Source of the DNA: Rhizobacter sp. Root1238
GTDB lineage: Bacteria; Pseudomonadota; Gammaproteobacteria; Burkholderiales; Burkholderiaceae_C
DNA length: 51,014 nucleotides
Assembly: GCF_001425825.1 (NCBI RefSeq)
Contig: NZ_LMDM01000021.1
Span: 1 to 51,014, forward strand
Direction of reading: 5' to 3'
Every line of letters begins with the position of its first letter. Position 1 is the first letter of the stretch. This document shows positions 31,101 to 38,296 of the stretch, in pieces. The position numbers and the translations under genes were made by a program. The notes beneath the pieces were generated by a model. The model worked only from the letters and a program-made list of their open reading frames with translations, searched no databases and was not told the DNA's origin.

Positions 31101-32249
31101 GTGCCCACCCTGCCCCACAGCCTGCAAACCGTTCCATTCCCCGCCGCCGGCAGCCACCTGCCGCCGACCGCACCGGAAGACCCTGAGGCCCGCGCGCTGC
31201 GCCGCCGCGGCGAGCGCATGCGCATGCTGCGCATGGGGGTCGGCAGCTGCGCGATCGATGCGGTGCTGCTGTTCCTGCTGCATGCCGCCGGTGCGGTCGG
31301 GCTGCTCGCCCCGTGGGTCTGCCTGGTCGGCGGCGCGCTCGCCGGCGGGGCCTTCTACCTGATGCTGCACCGCGGCTGGAGCGAGCGCTTCGCCGACCCG
31401 TACCTGACCGGGCCGCAGATGCTGACGGCCGCGGGCCTGCAACTGGTGATGGTGGTGCTGGCCCCCGAGGTCGGCGTGCTGTCGATCACCATCGTCTTCA
31501 TCGTGTTCGCGTTCAGCGCGCTGCGGCTCACCCCGCGCCAGCTGATGCCGCTGTGGATCGCGATCTCGCTCGGGCTGGCGCTTGCGATCGGGCTGGCGCG
31601 CAGCGCGCCGGCATTGCCGTGTGCCACGCCGTGGCAGGCGGCGCTGTCGGCCATGTGGCTGTCGCTGGCGATCGGGCGCTGTGCGGTGGTCGGGCTGTAC
31701 GGTGCGTCGGTGCGGCAGCTGCTGGGCACGCGCAACCGCGAACTCGCGCAGGCGCAGAACCAGCTGCATGCGCTGGCGACGCGCGACGAGCTGACCGGCG
31801 CGCTGAACCGCCGCGCGATCCTCGGCGCACTGGACGACGCGCTCCGGGCCGGCGCGCGGCCGTCGGTCGCGCTGATGGACCTCGATCACTTCAAGCAGGT
31901 CAACGACGGCCACGGGCATCTCGTGGGCGACACCGCGCTGCGGCGCTTCGTGCTCGGCGCGGTGCGTTCGCTGCGGGCCGACGACCGCATCGGCCGCTAT
32001 GGCGGCGAGGAGTTCCTGCTGCTGCTCGCGACCAGCGAGCCGCCCACCGCCCTGGCGATCACCGAGCGGGTGCGCCGCGCGGTGGCCGGCGAGAGCTGGG
32101 GCGATGTCTCCGACGGCTTGCACATCACCGTCAGCATCGGCCTGGCGACGGCCCGCGAAGGCGAGAACGCCGAGCAGCTGCTGCAGCGCGCCGACGAGGC
32201 GCTCTACCGCGCCAAGGCCGAAGGCCGCGATCGCGTGGTGGCGGGATAG
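31101..32249 (+). CDS. Membrane diguanylate cyclase (GGDEF)
   Basis: About 382 residues from the GTG at 31101 (chosen because upstream codons lie in the leader; a later ATG is also possible). The first 210 residues hold about five or six transmembrane helices (VLLFLLHAAGAVGLLAPWV, LQLVMVVLAPEVGVLSITI and others). A short coiled linker leads to the GGDEF domain, with DELTGALNRR, DLDHFKQVND, active site GGEEF at 301-305 and I-site RADD just before. It should make c-di-GMP from GTP under product inhibition. It forms a divergent pair with the GGDEF-EAL gene, so local synthesis and breakdown may be balanced. Confidence 0.88.
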   Translation: MPTLPHSLQTVPFPAAGSHLPPTAPEDPEARALRRRGERMRMLRMGVGSCAIDAVLLFLLHAAGAVGLLAPWVCLVGGALAGGAFYLMLHRGWSERFADPYLTGPQMLTAAGLQLVMVVLAPEVGVLSITIVFIVFAFSALRLTPRQLMPLWIAISLGLALAIGLARSAPALPCATPWQAALSAMWLSLAIGRCAVVGLYGASVRQLLGTRNRELAQAQNQLHALATRDELTGALNRRAILGALDDALRAGARPSVALMDLDHFKQVNDGHGHLVGDTALRRFVLGAVRSLRADDRIGRYGGEEFLLLLATSEPPTALAITERVRRAVAGESWGDVSDGLHITVSIGLATAREGENAEQLLQRADEALYRAKAEGRDRVVAG

Positions 32250-32282
32250 CACCGACTTGAAACCGCGGGGATCCGCTCCCAG

Positions 32283-33305
32283 ATGGGCAGTCTGGAGGAT
32301 CTCCCCGTGGGTGCGAACGACGGCTTTCTGCTCGATGCCTATTCACAGACCGTGTCCGACGTCGTCGAGCGCGCCGGGCCGAGCGTCGCGTCGGTCAAGC
32401 TGGTCGGCAGCAGCAGCAACCGCGATGCCGCGGTCGGCGGGGGTTCCGGCTTCCTGTTCACGCCCGACGGCTACCTGCTGACCAACTCGCACGTGACGCG
32501 CGCCGGTGCGGCCACGCTGCCGTCGCCGCAGGTCACGCGCCAGCGGGTGTCGCTGAGCGACGGCCGCGAGTTCGACGCGCGCTGGGTCGGCGACGATCCC
32601 GACACCGACCTCGCGCTGCTGCACATCGACGGCATGTCGCGCGGCGGGCTCACGCCGCTGCCGCTCGGTCGCTCGGCGCTGCTGCGGCGCGGCGAGATCG
32701 CGATCGCGATCGGCAACCCGCTCGGCTTCGAGCACACCGTGACGGCCGGCATCGTCAGCGCGCTCGGCCGCAGCATGCGCGCCGGCACCGGGCGGCTGAT
32801 CCCCGACGTGATCCAGACCGACGCCGCGCTGAACCCCGGCAACTCCGGCGGCCCGCTCCTGAACTCGCGCGGCGAGGTGGTCGGCGTCAACACCGCGATC
32901 ATCCGCGGCGCGCAGTCGATCAGCTTCGCGGTCGCCATCGACATCGCCGAATGGGTGATCCCGCAGCTGCTGCAGCACGGCCGGGTGCAGCGCGGCTACC
33001 TCGGCGTCGGCGGCAGCACGACGGCGCTCGACCGCCGCATCGTCGTCGGCCTCGGGCTCGCGCAGTCGCACGGCGTGCGGGTCTCGGCGGTCGAGCCCGG
33101 CAGCCCGGCGGCGCGCGCCGGGCTGCGCGAAGGCGACCTGCTGATCGGCATCGACGGCCTGGCGATCGAATCGGTCGACCGGCTGCACCAGGCGCTCGAC
33201 GCGAGCCGCATCAACCGCGACTGCGTGCTGAAGCTGCTGCGCGGCAACGCCACCGGCCAGCCGACGTACCTGACGGTGCGGCCGCTACCGCAGGCCTCGC
33301 GCTGA
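32283..33305 (+). CDS. HtrA/DegP-like S1C serine protease with PDZ, no signal peptide
   Basis: A 340-residue protein. The trypsin fold has a full triad: His70 (LLTNSHV), Asp109 (PDTDLALL) and Ser188 (NPGNSGGP). A PDZ domain follows at about 237-335 (RGYLGVGG, SPAARAGLREGDLLIGIDG). Unlike periplasmic DegP/DegS it starts with a soluble segment (MGSLEDLPVGANDGFLLDAY) and has no signal peptide or membrane anchor, so it is probably cytoplasmic. Next comes a Trypco1 gene, whose family is named for co-occurring with trypsin-like proteases in conflict systems, and then a convergent CHAT/STAND operon. I infer it is an effector or processing protease of that system rather than a general folding-stress protease. 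Confidence 0.88.
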   Translation: MGSLEDLPVGANDGFLLDAYSQTVSDVVERAGPSVASVKLVGSSSNRDAAVGGGSGFLFTPDGYLLTNSHVTRAGAATLPSPQVTRQRVSLSDGREFDARWVGDDPDTDLALLHIDGMSRGGLTPLPLGRSALLRRGEIAIAIGNPLGFEHTVTAGIVSALGRSMRAGTGRLIPDVIQTDAALNPGNSGGPLLNSRGEVVGVNTAIIRGAQSISFAVAIDIAEWVIPQLLQHGRVQRGYLGVGGSTTALDRRIVVGLGLAQSHGVRVSAVEPGSPAARAGLREGDLLIGIDGLAIESVDRLHQALDASRINRDCVLKLLRGNATGQPTYLTVRPLPQASR

Positions 33306-33411
33306 ACGCGGCGGCGGCGCATCCCCAACCCTGACGACGGCGCCGCGGCCCGGGCGGCCTATGCTCGGTGCAGCCCTGAACTTCGCGCGGCAACGCGCCG
33401 GGAGAACCGCG

Positions 33412-33759
33412 ATGGCCACACGAGAGATCCTGATCGACGGCGTGCTGCTGAGCGTCGAGGTCGATGCCACCGACGTGATCGTGACGCCGCCCCCCGCCGG
33501 CCTCGTCGAGCGCGGCGGCCTGGTCGAACGCGGCGTGGTGGCCGACAAGGTGCGCGACATCGGCCAGGAGATGCGCAGCCTGCTGTCTGCGGTGACGCGG
33601 CCGGTGCGCGAGGCGCTGGAGGCCACGCAGCCCGACAGCTGGAGCGTCGAGCTGAACCTCGGCTTCAAGGGCGAGGCCGGCATCCCCTGCCTCACCAAGG
33701 GCGAGGCCAACGGCTCGATCAAGGTCAGCGCGAGCTGGAAGAAGCCCGCCGCGGCGTGA
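33412..33759 (+). CDS. Trypco1 (trypsin-co-occurring domain 1, CU044_2847 family) protein
   Basis: A 115-residue protein from ATG 33412 (GGGAGAA upstream). Order: a beta-hairpin start (TREILIDGVLLSVEVDAT), a helical middle (VADKVRDIGQEMRSLLSAVTRPVREAL) and a C-terminal beta region (WSVELNLGFKGEAG, then GSIKVSASWKK). This layout matches the small Trypco1 family found next to trypsin-like proteases and STAND NTPases in NTP-dependent conflict systems. The family call is from pattern memory. It lies 106 bp after the protease gene. Its last 35 bp overlap the 3' end of the convergent STAND gene. Confidence 0.72.
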   Translation: MATREILIDGVLLSVEVDATDVIVTPPPAGLVERGGLVERGVVADKVRDIGQEMRSLLSAVTRPVREALEATQPDSWSVELNLGFKGEAGIPCLTKGEANGSIKVSASWKKPAAA

Positions 33760-36700
33760 GCTTCTTGCCCAGGCAGCCGACCGGCGCGCCGAGCAGCCGG
33801 CAGCGCTCGCCGGGGTCGAGGTCGCGGCTGGCCTGGGCCTGCGCTTCCTCCATCACGCGCCGGCCGTCGGTCGGGACGATGCGGCCGTTGCGGTCGACCA
33901 TGTAGCCGCCCTGCGGCGTCAGCTGCGTCGCGGAAAAGCCCTGCAGGTCGGTCTCGAGCACCGGCTCGGTTGACGGCAGCCGGTAGAGGCGCAGCCGCTG
34001 CTGGTCCTGCAGGCGCACGGCCATCACGTTGCCGCTGCGGCTGAAGGCCGGCTGCGCCGGCCAGCCCTTCAGCACGATCGGCGGCGCCGCCGGGTCGTCG
34101 AGCAGGCGCAGCTCCAGCCCGTCGCCGGACGCGCTCTGGCCGAACGCATGGCGCCCGCTCGGGTCGACGTCCATCTCGGCGCGCAGCCCACCGAGCAGCG
34201 CACCGCCGTGCAGGTCGAGCAGGTCCCAGCCGGACGGAGTGCGCAGCGCGACGAGGCCGGTCGCCTCGTTGACGACCAGCCGGCCGCGCGCCGACGCGCC
34301 GAGCTCCATCGCCGGCGTCGGCGCATCGCTGCGCAAGTCCCACAGCTCGGTGTGCCGCGCGTCCCTCAGCTGCAGCACCCCGCCGCCGCCGAGCAGCGCG
34401 ATGTTCATGCCGTCCGGCGCCGGCCGTTCGATGCGGCGCAACACCCGCGCCACGCCCTGCTCGATCGCCTGCACCTCGATCCGCACCCGTCCCGGCAGCA
34501 CGGTCTTGGTCGCGAACAGCCGGGCGTGGCCGAGCACCAGCGCATCGGCGCGCGGGTTGGCGCGGCTCACGCGGCTCTCCCGGGCAGCGCCCTCGGGCTC
34601 GGGCATGCGGAACACCGGCTGCTCGGCGGCGGTGTACAGCAGCCACTCGTCGCCGTCGCGCACCAGGTGCAGGTCGTCGGCACGGGCGATCACGCCATCG
34701 TGCCGGTGCCGCGACAACGGCCGGCCGCTCGCGAGGTCGAAGCCGCTCAGGCACCGCCGCTCGGCGCTCTCGCAGCGGCCCGACAGCACCAGCTGCGACT
34801 CGTCCGGCGACACGCCGATCTCCGCCGGCGAGTCGTGCAGGTCGGGGGTGTCCAGGTGCTGCAGCAGCTGGCCGTCGCGCAGCCTGCGCAGTTCCAGCCC
34901 GTCGCCCGCCGGACCGCGCATCGCGACCAGCATGCGCGTCTCGTCGCGGCTGACCCACCAGGGCGCGACCCGGTCGCCCAGCGGGCGCAGCCGCGGCCGC
35001 AGGTCGTAGATGCGCACCGCGTCGTCGGCCGCCTTGATCGCCAGCCGGTTGCCCTGCTCGCTCAGGCTCACCAGCGACTCGTAGGAATCGCGCACCGGCA
35101 TGTCGAACGCCCCCTGCAGGCGCCACAGCCCGGTCGACACCAGGTCCGACACCTGCACCTCGCCGGCGCCGCGCAGCAGCTTGACGATGCGCCGGCCGTC
35201 GCGGTTGATGACGATGTCGTCGACGCCGCCCGATTCGCTGCGGTCGATGTGCTGGTACGGCACCCGCCGTTCGCCCTGCAGGCGTTGCAGGTCGAGCAGG
35301 CACAGCTGCGGGATGACCGACACGCCCAGCGTGCCGCCGCCTTGCGCGAAGGCATAGCCGAGGTCCTTGCAGGGCTGCGCGTCGACGCTCGAGGCCAGCG
35401 TCCCGCGGGCGTCGTAGCTGAACAGGCGCACGCCGAAGCCGGGCCAGCCGGGCCGCTGCGCCGCGACGATCTCCTGCCCGCCGTTGCGGAACACCGCGCC
35501 CATCAGCCCGCCGACCAGCCCGGTGTCGACGTTCTCGGGGCGCCGGCTGAACAACAGCCTGCCGTCGTCGACCGACCACACCCGCAGTTCGTTCGCATCG
35601 GCGGTGATGCCCGCCAGCAACCGACCGTCGGGGCTGAAGTCCAGGTGGCCGACATCGCCGCTGCCGTCGAGCGCGCGCGGCGCCGCCGCGGCGGTGGCCG
35701 TCGATGGCGCCGGCCACAGCACCACGCCGGCGTCGGTGGCGGCCACCACCTGCCCGTTCGGGCCGTAGGCGACGTGGTGCACGGTGCCCGGCGTCGCCGG
35801 CCAGGCCAGGCGGCGCTGCGGCCGCAAGGCCGGCAGCCCGAGTTCCCATTCGCCGATGCCGTCGGCCCCTGCCACCAGCAGGCGCTGGCCGTCGGGCGCC
35901 AGCGCCAGCGCGTCGACCGGCCCGAGCTGCTCCCGGGTCAGCCGCTGCGAGGCCCAGCGGTACTGCGTCGCCTCGATCACGGCCGGCGCCACCGCGTTCT
36001 GCCGCAGCGGGTCGTGCTCGACGACGTCGTTGGCGAGCGCCAGGCTCTGCTCGGCGTTCACCGCGGCGACGCTGCCGGCGCGCGAGGCCAGCATCGACAG
36101 CCAGGTGTCGTCGCGCTGGCGCTCCGCCCTCGCCGTGGCCGCGTTCGCCGCGGCGGTCTGCCGCTGCGCCGTCGCGGCCTGTTGCCGCGCCTCGTTGCTG
36201 ACCTGCGTCGCTTCTTCGCTGGTCTTCACCGCGGCCTCGCTGATCTTGCGGGCCTCGACCTGGGCGGCGTTGGCATTGGCATAGGCCACCTGGGCGTCCG
36301 CCTTCGCCCTGCGGAGCAGCGCGACGGCCTCTTCCTTCGCCCTGTCCTTCTCGCGTTCCGCCTGCTTCTGCGCGGCCGACGTGGCGATCCAGCCCAGGAT
36401 CGCCAGCACGAACAGCCCGAGCGCCGAGAAGCCGGCGATCGTGGCCCAGCGCAGCCGCTTCGCGATGCGGCGGTTCGCATGCTCCTGGGCCGCCTTGGCC
36501 TCTCTGGCGATCAACTCGCGCGCCTCCGCCAGGTCGGCGCGCTCGCTCTCGACGGCGATGCGCCTGGCCTCCTCGTCGGCCCGCGCGTACTGCAGCGCCA
36601 GCTCCGCCGCATCGCTCGCATCGAGGAACTCGCGCTCCAGCGGCGTGATCGCGCCGCGGTCGAATTCCGCATTGGCCTGCTCCAGCGCCAGCCCGCCGAG

Positions 36701-38296
36701 CAGGAACGCCTTGTCGAAATCGCCCTCGCGCCATTTCTCGGCCTGCTTGCGCAGGAAGGCGCGGCGCTCGCGCTCCACCCGCTGCTCGGCGAACAGGTGG
36801 TCCAGCAGGTCCCAGTTGCGCAGCAGCGATTCGTGCGCGACCTCGGCCACGTCGTCCAGCGGGTCTCCCGACGCGGCCGGCGTCAGCCGCACCAGCCGCG
36901 CCCGCACGAACTTGTCGAGCACCGCCTCGACGTTGGTCGGGTCGGCCACGCCGTGCAGCACGCGCCGCGTCGCGCGGCTGCGGAACACGCTGGCCGCCTC
37001 GCCGGGGCGCGACAGCGCGAGGAACACCTTCTGCGCGGCCAGCTGCTGCTCGCGCGACAGCTGGTTCTCGTACACCCGCCGGGCCGCCTCGGCCATCGCC
37101 TGGCGCGGGCTGCCGACCTCGCGGTAGGCGTCGCGCGTGATCAGGTTGCCCTTGCGCCGCGCCCACAGCGAGGTCAGGCTGAACTGCAGCAGCGGCAGGC
37201 TCGCGTCCTCGCCGACCACGCTCTTGATCAGCTCGTCGACCAGCCCGGCCTGGAACTTCAGGCCGACCTGCTGGGCCGGGCGCTCGATCGCCTCGCGCAG
37301 CCGCGCGGCCTCCATCGAATACACCGAGAACTCGGCCTCGCCGTAGCGCCGGTTCAGGTCGGGGTATTCGCGCGCCAGCTGCGGCTCGACGTCCTTGCGC
37401 ATCGTCGCGACGACGCGGTGCGCCGCGCCGGGCGCGTCGACCACCGCGCACAGCGCGGCGACGAACGCCAGGTGCGAGGCCGAGGTCTGCTCGGTGCGCA
37501 GCGTCAGCGCCTCTTCGAACTGGTCGACGACCAGCGCCGCCGGCTGCACCAGCGGCGACAGCATCGCGACCGCATGGTCCGGGTCGCGCAGCAGCCGCGC
37601 GGCGTGGTCGGCGATCGTCGCATCGTCCGGCTCGGTGGGGCCACCCGCCGCCAGCAGCAGCGCGTGGGCCAGCTGCCGCAGCGGCGTCACGCCCGGCGTC
37701 AACGGCGGCGGGTAGACCCAGCCGGCGCTGCCGTCCACCGCACCGCTGCGCAAGGCCGGCAGCAGCCCGGCCAGCACCAGCGACGACTTGCCGCTGCCCG
37801 ACGCGCCGGTGACGATCAGCAGCCGCTGCCGCCGCAGCCGCTCCAGCAGCGCGGCGATCTGGTCGTCGCGGCCGAAGAAATGCTTCGCATCGGATTCGCC
37901 GAACGCGGCCAGCCCGAGGTAGGGGCAGGCCTCGTCCGACAGCTGCGGCAGCAGCGCGGGGTCGTGCGGCACGAGCAGTGGCCGCGTGACGTCCAGGCCG
38001 TGGCTGTAGCAACGGCCGGCCCAGTAGTCGAGCATCGCCTGGCAGGCGCGCCGCTCGCGGGTCTCGTCGAGGTAGGCGCCGCCGGCCGCGCCGCGCTGCA
38101 GGAACGCGGCGACGTCGGGGAACATGCCCAGCAGGTGCTGCCGCTCGCGCTCGGCGTGCCCGTCGTCCCGGGCGTCGCCCACCTCGGCCATCACGTCGGC
38201 CTCGATCTCCACCTGGTCCATCCGCAGCATCAAGGCCTCGTGGACCTCCTGGAACTCGGCGATCGTCTGGAACGGCAGTCGCTCCGGCAGGTTCAT
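33725..38296 (-). CDS. nSTAND1-type NTPase with TM, coiled coil and WD40-like repeats
   Basis: A 1523-residue protein. Residues 1-115 are an unassigned helical N-terminal domain (FQTIAEFQEVHEALMLRMD, RGAAGGAYLDETRERRACQ). The NTPase begins at about 124 with CPYLGLAAFGESDAKHFFGR, the nSTAND1 signature. Walker A is GASGSGKSS (Lys170) and Walker B is ALVVDQFEE (Asp258), followed by a helical winged-helix/lid region to about 560. A coiled coil leads to one TM helix (about 619-640), then an Ala/Glu/Arg-rich coiled coil and, from about 800, WD40-like repeats to the end. STAND proteins oligomerise on sensing a target and switch on an effector. Its ATG overlaps the CHAT gene stop (ATGA), so the CHAT protease is the likely effector. 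Confidence 0.9.
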   Translation of the reverse strand: MNLPERLPFQTIAEFQEVHEALMLRMDQVEIEADVMAEVGDARDDGHAERERQHLLGMFPDVAAFLQRGAAGGAYLDETRERRACQAMLDYWAGRCYSHGLDVTRPLLVPHDPALLPQLSDEACPYLGLAAFGESDAKHFFGRDDQIAALLERLRRQRLLIVTGASGSGKSSLVLAGLLPALRSGAVDGSAGWVYPPPLTPGVTPLRQLAHALLLAAGGPTEPDDATIADHAARLLRDPDHAVAMLSPLVQPAALVVDQFEEALTLRTEQTSASHLAFVAALCAVVDAPGAAHRVVATMRKDVEPQLAREYPDLNRRYGEAEFSVYSMEAARLREAIERPAQQVGLKFQAGLVDELIKSVVGEDASLPLLQFSLTSLWARRKGNLITRDAYREVGSPRQAMAEAARRVYENQLSREQQLAAQKVFLALSRPGEAASVFRSRATRRVLHGVADPTNVEAVLDKFVRARLVRLTPAASGDPLDDVAEVAHESLLRNWDLLDHLFAEQRVERERRAFLRKQAEKWREGDFDKAFLLGGLALEQANAEFDRGAITPLEREFLDASDAAELALQYARADEEARRIAVESERADLAEARELIAREAKAAQEHANRRIAKRLRWATIAGFSALGLFVLAILGWIATSAAQKQAEREKDRAKEEAVALLRRAKADAQVAYANANAAQVEARKISEAAVKTSEEATQVSNEARQQAATAQRQTAAANAATARAERQRDDTWLSMLASRAGSVAAVNAEQSLALANDVVEHDPLRQNAVAPAVIEATQYRWASQRLTREQLGPVDALALAPDGQRLLVAGADGIGEWELGLPALRPQRRLAWPATPGTVHHVAYGPNGQVVAATDAGVVLWPAPSTATAAAAPRALDGSGDVGHLDFSPDGRLLAGITADANELRVWSVDDGRLLFSRRPENVDTGLVGGLMGAVFRNGGQEIVAAQRPGWPGFGVRLFSYDARGTLASSVDAQPCKDLGYAFAQGGGTLGVSVIPQLCLLDLQRLQGERRVPYQHIDRSESGGVDDIVINRDGRRIVKLLRGAGEVQVSDLVSTGLWRLQGAFDMPVRDSYESLVSLSEQGNRLAIKAADDAVRIYDLRPRLRPLGDRVAPWWVSRDETRMLVAMRGPAGDGLELRRLRDGQLLQHLDTPDLHDSPAEIGVSPDESQLVLSGRCESAERRCLSGFDLASGRPLSRHRHDGVIARADDLHLVRDGDEWLLYTAAEQPVFRMPEPEGAARESRVSRANPRADALVLGHARLFATKTVLPGRVRIEVQAIEQGVARVLRRIERPAPDGMNIALLGGGGVLQLRDARHTELWDLRSDAPTPAMELGASARGRLVVNEATGLVALRTPSGWDLLDLHGGALLGGLRAEMDVDPSGRHAFGQSASGDGLELRLLDDPAAPPIVLKGWPAQPAFSRSGNVMAVRLQDQQRLRLYRLPSTEPVLETDLQGFSATQLTPQGGYMVDRNGRIVPTDGRRVMEEAQAQASRDLDPGERCRLLGAPVGCLGKKLTPRRASSSSR

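Noticed and set aside
28201-31173. 990-codon minus-strand frame ending in LysE
   Set aside because: Only the last 212 residues are LysE. The upstream part is an out-of-frame reading of the GGDEF-EAL gene, so it is not a fusion.
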